Source of the DNA: a virus
Reading direction: 5' to 3' (one strand)
IMG/VR virus record: IMGVR_UViG_3300037427_001053
Location: 1 to 41,753 of that record
Length of the DNA: 41,753 nucleotides
Shown here: positions 1-6,334 of the stretch, piece by piece
Layout of the letters: every line of letters starts with the position of its first letter
Position numbering within the stretch: the first letter of the stretch is position 1
Program-made: the position numbers and the translations under genes
Notes under the pieces: generated by a model
The model's database searches: none
What the model was told of the DNA's origin: nothing
The model's input: only the letters and a program-made list of their open reading frames with translations

Positions 1-260
1 TCTACGCCAACAACTGCTGTTGCGCGTATAGCATCAGTACCATCGGTAATGGTTGCTGTGGATTGTATAATCGGAAACTCTGCGTTATCGATTAATGATT
101 CCTCAACTCTCACTGTTACTCCCATCTCTAAGAGATAAGGTTTAATTGCTTCAAGAATGTCTTCGGCTGATCTGAAGTTGTATTTGCCGAATGAATTAAA
201 TCTAGATTTTTTAGATTTAAATTGCGTCTGAATCGACGCGAGTTTATCATTTAATTTCAT
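1..260 (-). CDS. erf: ERF-family single-strand annealing recombinase (3' end cut by window)
   Basis: An open reading frame begins with ATG at 260 and runs off the left edge, so only the N-terminal 86 residues are visible. They include FGKYNFRSAEDILEAIKPYL, which matches the hallmark N-terminal signature of ERF single-strand annealing proteins (Y-N-[YF]-R-[SA]-x-[DE]-[IV]-[LM]). It is followed by a region (STATITDGTDAIRATAVVGV) like the beta strands after that signature. ERF proteins bind single-stranded DNA and anneal complementary strands during phage recombination and replication. The gene is the leftmost of the leftward arm and lies 40 nt beyond the sigma-like gene. The recognition rests on the N-terminal signature only. 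The C-terminal part, which varies in this family, is outside the window. Confidence 0.8.
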   Translation of the reverse strand, partial: MKLNDKLASIQTQFKSKKSRFNSFGKYNFRSAEDILEAIKPYLLEMGVTVRVEESLIDNAEFPIIQSTATITDGTDAIRATAVVGV

Positions 261-300
261 AAGGTATTAGGTTTTGGTCTATATATATTATTACGTGTTT

Positions 301-1077
301 TTATAAATAATCAATTACTTGGTTAGCATCTACATTAGCTATCAAGCAATCAATTGCTTCCTTTTTTATTTGCGATACAATTACCGTAGCTGTTGGTACT
401 GAGAGCTTTATATAATCCGCAATTTGTTTAGCGGAATGTTTATCACAGTCTAAACCATAGAATAATCGTAGCACGTCATATTGTTTTTGCGTTAAGTGTT
501 CTTTCATTAAACTTAACAAATAAGCATTAAGTAAATTAATGTTATAAGGTTCCGACTTGTCTGGCATTTGATATGCAAAGTTTTCGTCATTGTTAGGCTG
601 ACTATCATAACTAACAAAGATACTATTAAAGAACATAGAGACAAGCTTTTCATCTTTAGGGGACTTGCGGATCTCATTTAATTTATGTTCAGGTATTTTT
701 ATATTACCTCGATTAATATCTATTGCGCGTCTTATAGCGCCTTTAATTCTTTTAGCAAAGAAAGATTTCAATGTCTTCTCTATATCTTCTTGATTTTTAT
801 ACTCGCCTTCATCATTACGCATTAAAATCCAGTCTAGCTTATCAACCGCAAGCGTCAAACCTTTGCTGCCTTCTTGTATCAGATCATTGATACTAAGTAC
901 ACCAGAAGCTTGATCGCTGGTTGAAAATTTTCTTGCAAGATTTTCTACAAGTGGTAAGAACGTAGTGATAAGTTCATTACGTGTGTAGTCTTGAAATAAT
1001 TTATTAGGTATAAGTTTTAATACAACCTTTAAATCTTCTTTGTACCTAATATAGTTTTGTATATTATATTTTTTCAT
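301..1077 (-). CDS. Sigma-70-like RNA polymerase sigma factor
   Basis: The protein has 258 residues and the layout of a group 3 or 4 sigma factor. Residues 40-80 resemble region 2 (LPLVENLARKF, then INDLIQEGSKGL, matching the classic DLxQEGxxGL core-binding signature). Residues 105-122 (FFAKRIKGAIRRAIDI) look like the region 2.3/2.4 DNA-melting helix. IKIPEH near 127-132 resembles region 3. Residues 195-245 (LTQKQYDVLRLFYGLD to IKKEAIDCL) form a region 4 helix-turn-helix. It would bind host core RNA polymerase and redirect it to phage promoters. Its start codon overlaps the stop of the upstream HTH gene by 4 nt (ATGA), so the two are probably translationally coupled. Its target promoters are unknown. 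Candidates are the AT-rich leaders of the rightward virion genes. Confidence 0.85.
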   Translation of the reverse strand: MKKYNIQNYIRYKEDLKVVLKLIPNKLFQDYTRNELITTFLPLVENLARKFSTSDQASGVLSINDLIQEGSKGLTLAVDKLDWILMRNDEGEYKNQEDIEKTLKSFFAKRIKGAIRRAIDINRGNIKIPEHKLNEIRKSPKDEKLVSMFFNSIFVSYDSQPNNDENFAYQMPDKSEPYNINLLNAYLLSLMKEHLTQKQYDVLRLFYGLDCDKHSAKQIADYIKLSVPTATVIVSQIKKEAIDCLIANVDANQVIDYL

Positions 1078-1697
1078 AGTTGTTGATTCAGTAATTGTTT
1101 CTCACGTTTTAATTCTTCGTCCATGTTTCTATGTATCGTACGGGTGGAACACTTTAAATACTTTGCTAACTTATCTATTGTAATCTTATTTTTAGTGTCG
1201 TTAAGTATTAACATTGCATCATAAATTTCTGTACTCGATAATTTTTTACGGCCCACCATTTGTCCTACTATAGATAGCTTTTGTCTCATATCTAAACCAG
1301 TATATTCTTTAAATATAATCTTACGTAGTTTGTTAGGTGGTGGTTTTTCTAAATCCATAAGTGATACATCATAAATCATGCTCTGTTGTAATTGCTCTGA
1401 TATATTAAATGTAACATAACCGTATATTTTATCGCATATCATTCGTGTTACCTCTGTAAAATCTTGTGCATCGAATTGTGGGTTTAAATACCATAATACA
1501 TACAAATGCCATTTTAATGATTTATATGTAGTGATCTTTGCTCTTGATGCAAACAGGTGATAACACTGGTGCGTACCTTGTTCGTAAAACCATCCCCATT
1601 CATACTCTATCGCTTTTGGTTTATCGGTTGTAGGGTTTCTTCTATATATTATCCGCCTGTCATTTAAGAACTTTAAATTTCTTTCGTATTGTGACAT
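1074..1697 (-). CDS. Putative DNA-binding protein with C-terminal helix-turn-helix
   Basis: This is a 207-residue basic protein of no family I can name. The C-terminal part, about residues 172-192 (ITIDKLAKYLKCSTRTIHRN), reads as a helix-turn-helix: a helix, a short turn after the Cys, and a recognition helix with STRTIHR. The N-terminal half is rich in Trp, Tyr and His (EWGWFYEQG, WHLYVLWYLNP) and may be a folded ligand- or protein-binding domain. It is the first gene of a two-gene unit with the sigma-like factor and overlaps it by 4 nt, which suggests that the two act together, for example in controlling late transcription. A transcriptional activator, an anti-sigma-type partner or a replication protein would all fit. 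Confidence 0.6.
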   Translation of the reverse strand: MSQYERNLKFLNDRRIIYRRNPTTDKPKAIEYEWGWFYEQGTHQCYHLFASRAKITTYKSLKWHLYVLWYLNPQFDAQDFTEVTRMICDKIYGYVTFNISEQLQQSMIYDVSLMDLEKPPPNKLRKIIFKEYTGLDMRQKLSIVGQMVGRKKLSSTEIYDAMLILNDTKNKITIDKLAKYLKCSTRTIHRNMDEELKREKQLLNQQL

Positions 1698-1734
1698 TAG
1701 CTTCTTACTATTATATTATTATTATCTATCGTCG

Positions 1735-1926
1735 CTATGCTGAGATATATTTTAATCTTCTGTTATATTTAAGAAAAAGCCTAGCTTTTAGTTGGGCCTT
1801 GTCTTGATTTCCTTCTAACACATGTTTAACAATATCACCATGAGTTGCGGCTATTGCCTTTTCCAGTTGATTTATGTGTACGTTTTTTCGCTTTTTGAAA
1901 AGCTTTAATCTTATCTTTAATTCCAT
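1735..1926 (-). CDS. Small basic protein of unknown function
   Basis: This 63-residue lysine- and arginine-rich protein begins inside the last codons of the upstream gene: its ATG lies 10 nt before that gene's TAA. Overlap of this kind is the rule in the leftward arm and supports it being real. Residues 20-58 are predicted-helix-like (LEKAIAATHGDIVKHVLEG, then KAQLKARLFLKYNRRLKYI). No known motif is visible. A second leftward reading frame over 1835-2050 competes for part of the same DNA, but it is less well placed. Confidence 0.5.
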   Translation of the reverse strand: MELKIRLKLFKKRKNVHINQLEKAIAATHGDIVKHVLEGNQDKAQLKARLFLKYNRRLKYISA

Positions 1927-2408
1927 TGTAATTGGTTTTGATTAAGTGGTCTACTAATTTTTTGCTCATTTTTATTTTTAATTTTAACTTTGTCCTGTTC
2001 GTAATAATTCCAGTATGCTGACAAACTGTCGCCTTCAACTTTATACTCATCAGGCATACACTGAGGAGGTTGTGTAAATTTACCCTCTGGTATACCGGGA
2101 GGATAGTGGCCTAGAGGCTCTTTACATTTGGTAATAGTTAAATGTTTTCTACCGTATCTAGCCGTGTATTCTTCACCTAAAGCTAGCATGTGATTGTATA
2201 GCCACCTGTAACTATTTTTATTTAATCTACACCATATACTTGACGGGTGATTGAGGTGTGCAGTTTTGTATGGAACATCTTCATTGCCATAATATCTGTG
2301 TGCCGTACAAAGCATTTGGGCTGACTCTAAGATCATTTTAACCTTATGTTTATCATACATATAAGAAGCCGCTTTATAAGGGTCCTTATCTAAATAAAAT
2401 ATATTCAT
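1917..2408 (-). CDS. Conserved phage protein, pyrimidine-dimer glycosylase-like N-terminus
   Basis: The protein has 163 residues and starts MNIFYLDKDPYKAASYMYDK, followed by HKVKMILESAQMLCTAHRYYG. This start (MNIF.LD.DP..AA...DKH.VKM..E.AQ.L.TA.R) is shared by a conserved family in cyanophages and other marine phages. The family is usually left as hypothetical and has sometimes been linked to pyrimidine-dimer or base-excision glycosylases. The conserved DKH and AHR residues and later N-S-Y-R-W (NKNSYRWLYNHMLAL) could be active-site or binding residues. The last 25 residues are Lys/Asn/Gln-rich and probably disordered. The start ATG overlaps the TGA of the short upstream gene (ATGA). I am confident that the gene is real and unsure of its function. 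Confidence 0.7.
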   Translation of the reverse strand: MNIFYLDKDPYKAASYMYDKHKVKMILESAQMLCTAHRYYGNEDVPYKTAHLNHPSSIWCRLNKNSYRWLYNHMLALGEEYTARYGRKHLTITKCKEPLGHYPPGIPEGKFTQPPQCMPDEYKVEGDSLSAYWNYYEQDKVKIKNKNEQKISRPLNQNQLQWN

Positions 2409-2515
2409 CTGTATCTTTTGTGTTGTAGTCTATTATAGTGTTTGTCTAATAATAGGTTTGCTACTTCTTCGCTTATTAAGTTGTCGTTGTATAGTTGCCA
2501 TATTAGTTTACTCAT
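2405..2515 (-). CDS. Very small protein (36 aa) between ligase and 1917-2408
   Basis: The frame is open further upstream, but a start there would lie deep inside the ligase gene. The ATG at 2515 gives a 36-residue protein (MSKLIWQLYNDNLISEEVAN followed by a basic tail). It overlaps the ligase stop by 8 nt and the next start by 4 nt (ATGA), which is the packing seen throughout this operon. Function is unknown; it looks like a single amphipathic helix with a basic C-terminus. Confidence 0.55.
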   Translation of the reverse strand: MSKLIWQLYNDNLISEEVANLLLDKHYNRLQHKRYR

Positions 2516-3356
2516 AGTTTCTAAGTGTTTTGAATAGCGGATGTCTGTATGAACCCGCATTAGTTCTTTGAAAATAAGTAAAGGTAGCACGCTGACCGAT
2601 ATAGTCATGAACGTTAAGTAGCATATTTGCCAAATCCTTGTAGGTATAGCCTTTGCCCGGCGGACAACCGAACTTTATACCTTCGTCATCTTGCATCAGA
2701 AACTTTCCGATCGTGCCTTGTCTCTTACCTTTACCCTCTTCATAACCTACAATTGTAGCTTCAGTATCGCTAAAGTCTTTGAACTTCATTAACCCGTAAG
2801 ATCGGCCGTGCTTATATAGTGCGCTACCGTCACGTAGTATTGAGCCCTCGTAACCGTTAGCAAGAAATTCATCATGGTGCATATTCAGTGCTTCTTCATG
2901 TTTGTGTACTTTGTATGTTGGTACATATTGAACACAAGGTTCATATAGGTCCGATACATCTAGATTATTCATTCTGGTTTTGTACTTATCATACATTACA
3001 CCATCGAAATAATCGTACACGTGAAATTGAACGAGACGTTGTGCGTCTATTCTGTCTGCTTCGGTTGGCTTTTGCTTTCTAACTAATGAAATAATTTTCT
3101 CAAAGTTATCTTTAAGCCTGTGGTTATATAATTCGCCGTCGAGTACAACATCTGGTTGTTGATCGAAAAACGGTTTAAGTGCCAATTCAATATGCTTGAC
3201 ATTCATAAATTGTTTATCGTTTCTAGAGTATGCACCGTTGGCAGTGAATAAGCATCGAACGCCGTCGAGCTTAGGTTGTATGTAATACCCATCAGCTTGA
3301 TTATAGTTTACTCGATCTATATCAAATTTGTGGGCAAGCATTGCTTTTTTCATCAT
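2508..3356 (-). CDS. ATP-dependent DNA ligase, minimal phage type
   Basis: The protein has 282 residues. The adenylation site is KLDGVR, with Lys29 as the nucleotide-binding residue (motif I, KxDG). Motif III is VLDGELY with Glu75, motif IV is YEGSILRDG at about 169-177, and motif V is LMKFKDF at about 189-195. The remaining 85 residues form an OB-fold domain ending in HPLFKTLRN, a tail often seen in small phage ligases. There is no N-terminal DNA-binding domain, so this is a minimal nick-sealing enzyme of the T7/Chlorella-virus size class. It would seal nicks in replication or repair intermediates with ATP. Its start overlaps the previous stop (ATGA), placing it in the operon that begins at 3586. 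Confidence 0.93.
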   Translation of the reverse strand: MMKKAMLAHKFDIDRVNYNQADGYYIQPKLDGVRCLFTANGAYSRNDKQFMNVKHIELALKPFFDQQPDVVLDGELYNHRLKDNFEKIISLVRKQKPTEADRIDAQRLVQFHVYDYFDGVMYDKYKTRMNNLDVSDLYEPCVQYVPTYKVHKHEEALNMHHDEFLANGYEGSILRDGSALYKHGRSYGLMKFKDFSDTEATIVGYEEGKGKRQGTIGKFLMQDDEGIKFGCPPGKGYTYKDLANMLLNVHDYIGQRATFTYFQRTNAGSYRHPLFKTLRNYE

Positions 3357-3586
3357 TTATTTAATTTTCTGTTTATTCTATCAATTTTATTTTGGATTAT
3401 CGCACATTTTTCGTATTGTCCTTTTTCTTCGTATGCTGACAATAGCGTCATAAGTCGTGCCATTTCCGCTAGTAATTCTTCTTCAGCTTCTAGTTTGTTC
3501 ATAGAGAACCAGTCTAGACTTTCTAAGTATCTTATTATATTAAGAGATACCATATCAGCTAAGTAATCTAAATCTTCACGTTTCAT
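3353..3586 (-). CDS. Small acidic/helical hypothetical protein; start reassigned downstream of a promoter-like element
   Basis: The frame has an earlier ATG at 3607, but that codon lies inside the conserved 35-nt element at 3590-3624. The first seven residues from that start would simply be the translated element, so the ATG at 3586 (MKREDLDYLADMVSLN) is the better start. It gives 77 residues, mostly helical, with two likely helices (about 5-40 and 40-70, the second rich in Glu, Ala and Lys). It is the first gene of an operon that continues through the ligase, with a 4-nt overlap. No family was recognised. Confidence 0.6.
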   Translation of the reverse strand: MKREDLDYLADMVSLNIIRYLESLDWFSMNKLEAEEELLAEMARLMTLLSAYEEKGQYEKCAIIQNKIDRINRKLNK

Positions 3587-3589
3587 ATA

Positions 3590-3624
3590 ATTATTATCGT
3601 AATCCATTCGTGTTTGTTATGTAA
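3590..3624 (-). promoter_or_regulatory. Three-block 35-nt element, copy G
   Basis: On the minus strand the copy reads TTACATA-N3-AACACGAA-N4-ATTACGATAATA within a fixed 35-nt frame shared with seven other copies. It lies 4 nt upstream of the ATG at 3586 and 4 nt from the 3' end of the tRNA-Met. It probably starts transcription of the ligase operon. Confidence 0.7.
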
Positions 3625-3628
3625 TTAG

Positions 3629-3702
3629 GTGCGCCAGCAGGATTCGAACCTGCGACCTCTAGGTTATGAGCCTAGCGAGCTGACCAACTGCTCCACAGCG
3701 CA
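3629..3702 (-). tRNA. tRNA-Met (anticodon CAT)
   Basis: A full cloverleaf can be folded on the minus strand. The acceptor stem TGCGCTG pairs with TGGCGCA, including two G-T pairs. Position 8 is T, the D stem is GAGC/GCTC, and the anticodon stem CTAGG/CCTAG holds the loop CTCATAA. The T stem GCAGG/CCTGC has the loop TTCGAAT. The first base pair is T1-A72 rather than the C1xA72 mismatch of initiator tRNAs, so an elongator Met (or a lysidine-modified Ile) tRNA is more likely than an initiator. No CCA is encoded: the discriminator is C, followed by CT. It lies between the structured RNA at 3708-3893 and the promoter-like element of the ligase operon and is probably co-transcribed with the RNA. 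Confidence 0.93.
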
Positions 3703-3707
3703 ATATT

Positions 3708-3893
3708 TTGAGAGGCGGACAGGACTGGAATGTTAGAGATGCTTGCGACTTACTCACAAGGGGACTTATACTCTTTTCTCTGTTTATCCTGTCTTTCTGC
3801 CGGGTAATAACTATTGAGTGTTTTTAGTACTTGTGTACTTGCATTCTCACTCGCATTACTACTCGATACGGCTTCCAACCTTAAACCTCTCAA
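3708..3893 (-). ncRNA. Candidate structured non-coding RNA (~186 nt)
   Basis: The gap between the tRNA-Met and the next gene has no reading frame but folds into nested helices. A closing helix TTGAGAGG/CCTCTCAA joins 3708-3715 to 3886-3893. One arm is 3869-3872 with 3799-3802, then 3855-3859 with 3804-3808, then 3848-3852 with 3816-3820, then a 5-bp hairpin at 3826-3839 with a 4-nt loop. A second arm is the 7-bp helix 3718-3724 with 3787-3793, enclosing a 7-bp hairpin 3742-3748/3754-3760. That hairpin contains a G-U pair on the minus strand but an A-C mismatch on the plus strand, which favours the minus strand as the transcript. The 5' helix includes the TGA stop of the gene at 3890-4180. No match to tmRNA, RNase P or a known riboswitch was recognised. 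Confidence 0.6.
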
Positions 3894-4180
3894 TCTAGTA
3901 AAACCATATAAGCTTCACTATTATTCTTTCTAAACCAAGTAAGTGCTTTATGAAAATCTTTTAATTGTTGTTCACTTACATTTCTTGGGGTTTTAGCGAA
4001 TACCCAGTTCATACCTTGTATAAAATCGTATATACTTAGTTCTGGTCCGGTTAGTTCGTAAGACTCTCCGCTAAACGGGTTTGTAACTGTATCACCTTCG
4101 GTATACCAGCTACCTAAAAACCACTTAGGCTTCTGTTGTTTCTTTTTCTGGGAATTCATATCCGTCATTTTGTAGTTCAT
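3890..4180 (-). CDS. Conserved small phage protein (KWFLGSWY..NPFSGE family)
   Basis: This is a 96-residue protein with the core KPKWFLGSWYTEGDTVTNPF, SGESYELTGPELSIYDFIQG and FRKNNSEAYMVLLD. Proteins with this core occur next to small nucleotide and DNA genes in cyanophages and other marine phages, without a known function. The start at 4180 overlaps the upstream gene by 56 nt. Met8 at 4159 gives a shorter overlap and may be the true start, since the conserved part begins after residue 15. The stop codon lies within the 5' helix of the structured RNA just downstream. Confidence 0.7.
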   Translation of the reverse strand: MNYKMTDMNSQKKKQQKPKWFLGSWYTEGDTVTNPFSGESYELTGPELSIYDFIQGMNWVFAKTPRNVSEQQLKDFHKALTWFRKNNSEAYMVLLD

Positions 4181-4574
4181 CTATTAGTTCATTTTTTTTC
4201 TCGTCGTATACTTCTTCGTATAGTTCATCTATTACGTCTGTGATCCAATACTCATCATTATCCCAGCCTTCGCATTGGATAAGTTCAACACTGTAGTCTT
4301 GAATTGCTTCTTTAAGGCTGTCGCCTAGATCGTTTTCGTAGTAATGTACGTTTTCATTTACATTTATATTTCTGTCGTCATCAGTAGTTACCCACACTTC
4401 ATAGCCGTCAGCTGTAGTTTCAGAGTATATAAAGTAATCAGCATTACCTTTCCACTCAGAAGTTAATTCAACTTCGTAATGGCCGAGCACAATATCACAT
4501 TTCTCTGTGTATTCTGCATCATCGTTCCAGTCTAATCTTTCGTCGATTAGCTCGTCGGTTATTAGCTTACTCAT
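4125..4574 (-). CDS. Acidic hypothetical protein
   Basis: The protein has 149 residues with a very high Asp/Glu content (ELIDERLDWNDDAEYTEKCD, ending EKETTEA). Two stretches look like a beta-rich fold in the middle (DIVLGHYEVELTSEW, ADGYEVWVTTDDD). Small acidic phage proteins of this kind often mimic DNA or bind host proteins, but nothing here proves that. It overlaps the previous gene by 8 nt and is the second gene of the operon starting at 4800. Confidence 0.6.
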   Translation of the reverse strand: MSKLITDELIDERLDWNDDAEYTEKCDIVLGHYEVELTSEWKGNADYFIYSETTADGYEVWVTTDDDRNINVNENVHYYENDLGDSLKEAIQDYSVELIQCEGWDNDEYWITDVIDELYEEVYDEKKNELIDELQNDGYEFPEKETTEA

Positions 4575-4800
4575 CTTTGATTAAGAATTTATCACCGTAC
4601 ATAAAATCATATGCTGATAGCGAATAGCTACTTTCTTCGGTATAGGTTATTAAATCTCTTAATTGGTCGATTGTTAATTCATACCATATGGTCTTAGATA
4701 GTAAGACATATTTAAGTCTGGATGCGGTACTGTACTTCACGCTTGACTCTTCGAGCTTGTCTTTGTACTCAGGTTTTAGTCTATTATATATATTTATCAT
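4567..4800 (-). CDS. Hypothetical protein, first gene of a leftward operon
   Basis: This 77-residue mixed-charge protein (MINIYNRLKPEYKDKLEESS) is of no recognised family. It is probably helical, with a Tyr/Ser-rich C-terminal third. Its ATG lies 6 nt downstream of copy F of the 35-nt element, which makes it the first gene of the unit that includes the acidic protein, the 3890-4180 gene, the structured RNA and the tRNA-Met. Confidence 0.55.
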   Translation of the reverse strand: MINIYNRLKPEYKDKLEESSVKYSTASRLKYVLLSKTIWYELTIDQLRDLITYTEESSYSLSAYDFMYGDKFLIKDE

Positions 4801-4805
4801 TTGTT

Positions 4806-4840
4806 TATATTATCGTTTACAAATCGTGTTGTGTTTGTAA
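4806..4840 (-). promoter_or_regulatory. Three-block 35-nt element, copy F
   Basis: On the minus strand the blocks are TTACAAA, AACACGAT and AAACGATAATA at the standard spacing of 3 and 4 nt. It overlaps the last codons and the TAA of the gene at 4817-5008 and stands 6 nt upstream of the next start at 4800. Confidence 0.75.
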
Positions 4841-5008
4841 ATACATTTTCTCGATCGCTTTAGCCACCACATACTTATGTAATTCCATGTATTCGTCTCC
4901 ATCTTGCTCATAATCAGATAGTTGCCAGTGCGTACTATCGTCCATTAGCTCTAACGAAACATCAGCAATTCCGTCTGCTATCTCGTCTAATTGTTTCATT
5001 TTACTCAT
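4817..5008 (-). CDS. Small acidic hypothetical protein
   Basis: This 63-residue acidic protein (MSKMKQLDEIADGIADVSLE) has no recognised family. Its last seven residues, LQTQHDL, and the stop codon are encoded by copy F of the 35-nt element. The C-terminus is therefore shaped by the regulatory DNA. The gene at 5811-6014 ends LQNQYDS for the same reason. The start shares one base with the previous stop (TAATG). Confidence 0.55.
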   Translation of the reverse strand: MSKMKQLDEIADGIADVSLELMDDSTHWQLSDYEQDGDEYMELHKYVVAKAIEKMYLQTQHDL

Positions 5009-5277
5009 TAGTTTCCGTATTCTATTGTTTTTTTACTTGTTACCATCCATTCTATATTGCTAACACTGTGACCAGCGCCAGTTAAGAACGCTTCACAGCT
5101 TTCACTATTAGGATTCCATTTGTTTTTATCGTTACATAGTGCGCTAATGTCATACCTATATACATTGCCATCATTAAAATCTAGTACAAATATAAACCTA
5201 GGTATATGTTCATTTAATTCTTTTGCTATTACTTTTTCTTCTTGCATTTCGTGCCATGCTTTTATTGTATCACTCAT
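5008..5277 (-). CDS. Hypothetical protein
   Basis: The protein has 89 residues with an N-terminal helix (KAWHEMQEEKVIAKELNEHI). A likely beta hairpin follows (RFIFVLDFNDGNVYRYDIS), then a C-terminal part with SNIEWMVTSKKTIEYG. No family was recognised. It begins 4 nt inside the previous gene (ATGA) and ends one base before the next start, so it is embedded in the operon starting at 5796. Confidence 0.55.
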   Translation of the reverse strand: MSDTIKAWHEMQEEKVIAKELNEHIPRFIFVLDFNDGNVYRYDISALCNDKNKWNPNSESCEAFLTGAGHSVSNIEWMVTSKKTIEYGN

Positions 5278-5612
5278 AATTGATAGTCTCTTACGTATTC
5301 TAGTTGTTTTCTTAATTCTTTTAAACCTACTCTTGTGGCTTTCTCAGTGTTGCCACCAATATGCCATCTTAATAGTTCGTGTACATCAAATTCTCTGTAC
5401 TCTTTCCAGTCATACACAGTGAACACTACACCTTCAGGCGTTTCAAAGTCAAAATCATATTGTGATTTTTCATTTACATCACCTGAATTGTCAGCGTACT
5501 CACATCCGTTGTTCTCTGCTAATATCATTAATTCATTAGCGCTGGCTTTAATAGTTATACCGTGATAACTAGTGCCATTAGTTTTTTTACCTGCATTTTT
5601 AAGCTTGAACAT
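5274..5612 (-). CDS. Conserved phage hypothetical protein with FTVYDWKEYR motif
   Basis: The protein has 112 residues. It contains YHGITIKASANELMILAE near residue 16, then a beta-rich part with VVFTVYDWKEYREFD and WHIGGNTEKATRVGLKELRKQL. The combination of YHG-T-I at the front, a (V/F)TVYDWKEYR strand and a WHIG motif is a recurring small protein in phages of Bacteroidetes and other hosts; its function is unknown to me. It overlaps its neighbours by 14 and 4 nt. Confidence 0.65.
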   Translation of the reverse strand: MFKLKNAGKKTNGTSYHGITIKASANELMILAENNGCEYADNSGDVNEKSQYDFDFETPEGVVFTVYDWKEYREFDVHELLRWHIGGNTEKATRVGLKELRKQLEYVRDYQL

Positions 5613-5796
5613 AAGTAAATCCTTTAAAGTTAAACCATTTGCTAATTCCCGGCCTCAACACAATGTCATTGTTTTCATCATGGTCGATGAAATGTTTTTG
5701 ACCAAATGTTGGTGGTAAGTTACCTACAACATATGGTTTGTATTCAACACCGTTGAGTAGGATTTTGTTTTCGTTTTTAAATTTTATTGTATTCAT
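5599..5796 (-). CDS. Small hypothetical protein, first gene of operon E
   Basis: This 65-residue protein (MNTIKFKNENKILLNGVEYK) reads as a small beta-rich fold. It lies 3 nt downstream of copy E of the 35-nt element. If that element is a promoter with its last block near -10, the transcript would start at or next to the ATG, giving a leaderless or nearly leaderless mRNA. Confidence 0.55.
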   Translation of the reverse strand: MNTIKFKNENKILLNGVEYKPYVVGNLPPTFGQKHFIDHDENNDIVLRPGISKWFNFKGFTYVQA

Positions 5797-5799
5797 ACT

Positions 5800-5834
5800 A
5801 TTATTATCGTTTAGGAATCGTATTGATTTTGTAA
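5800..5834 (-). promoter_or_regulatory. Three-block 35-nt element, copy E
   Basis: The minus-strand blocks TTACAAA, AATACGAT and AAACGATAATA are close to the consensus. The element encodes the C-terminal LQNQYDS and stop of the gene at 5811-6014 and lies 3 nt before the next ATG at 5796. Confidence 0.75.
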
Positions 5835-6014
5835 GATATTTTCTATCTTATCTTCCATCGCCGTTATTTCGTGTGCTAGTTCTAGTATTTTCTCTAGTCC
5901 TCTAGTTTCGAATTGGCTTAAAGCTTCGCCGCAATCGCTATCATATAGTTGATCGACCACGTCTTGCATGTCTAGTGAGGTATTTTCATACCTACAGTAA
6001 CTCATATTTGGCAT
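5811..6014 (-). CDS. MSYCRYENT-type small phage protein
   Basis: This 67-residue protein contains MSYCRYENTSLDMQDVVDQL. Small proteins opening MSYCRFENT with a following D-L-x-D helix are widespread in phages and plasmids and have no assigned function. The family start corresponds to Met4 (6005), so the first three residues may not be translated. The rest is helical (LEKILELAHEITAMEDKIE). The final residues and stop are encoded within copy E of the 35-nt element. Confidence 0.7.
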   Translation of the reverse strand: MPNMSYCRYENTSLDMQDVVDQLYDSDCGEALSQFETRGLEKILELAHEITAMEDKIENILQNQYDS

Positions 6015-6025
6015 AATTTATTGTT

Positions 6026-6319
6026 TTAGTCGCCGGTAAAGTTATCCCAGCGGGTTTTTGAATCATAGTAAGCTTGACAACCTGCATCATGAAGTCTTTG
6101 CATCTCTTTATGGTGCTCTATATTATCTAGATAGTCATCAATTTTATTGTGCATTTCGATTTCAGTCATAGTACCGAAGCTAACCACATTAACGTGTTGC
6201 AGTAAAGTTTCATCATCACAATGAAAACCTTTTGCTGGTTTCCCGTCAAACGTGGTCCACTCGTGGTACTCATACGGTGTATCTCTATACGTTATGATAT
6301 CGTCATTTTTATAGTTCAT
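6026..6319 (-). CDS. Hypothetical protein
   Basis: The protein has 97 residues. The N-terminal half looks beta-rich (DIITYRDTPYEYHEWTTFDG), and the C-terminal half is helical with His-rich stretches (NIEHHKEMQRLHDAG). Its start lies 16 nt downstream of the tRNA-like element, so it is probably translated from a processed transcript. No family was recognised. Confidence 0.55.
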   Translation of the reverse strand: MNYKNDDIITYRDTPYEYHEWTTFDGKPAKGFHCDDETLLQHVNVVSFGTMTEIEMHNKIDDYLDNIEHHKEMQRLHDAGCQAYYDSKTRWDNFTGD

Positions 6320-6334
6320 ATTATTTAGTTTTAG

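Noticed and set aside
255-330. A copy of the 35-nt element upstream of the ERF gene
   Set aside because: ACACGTAATAATATAT resembles block 3, but the other two blocks are absent.
1690-1745. A ninth copy of the 35-nt element upstream of the HTH/sigma operon
   Set aside because: Only a GATAATAATAATA core is present; the TTACAAA and TACGAA blocks do not align at the fixed spacing. It may be a degenerate copy, but I did not count it.
1835-2050. Leftward 71-codon frame
   Set aside because: It overlaps two better-placed genes on the same strand, and its composition is a Lys-rich shadow.
3607-3624. ATG at 3607 as start of the gene 3353-3586
   Set aside because: It lies within the third and second blocks of the 35-nt element and adds seven residues without coding signal. 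The downstream ATG at 3586 is used instead.
3629-3702. tRNA-Met as a phage attachment site
   Set aside because: No integrase, excisionase or repeat of the tRNA end was found in the window.
3708-3893. Interpretation of the structured RNA as tmRNA or RNase P RNA
   Set aside because: There is no tRNA-like end, tag frame or recognisable conserved P4 or CR sequences. It is therefore listed only as a candidate RNA of unknown class.
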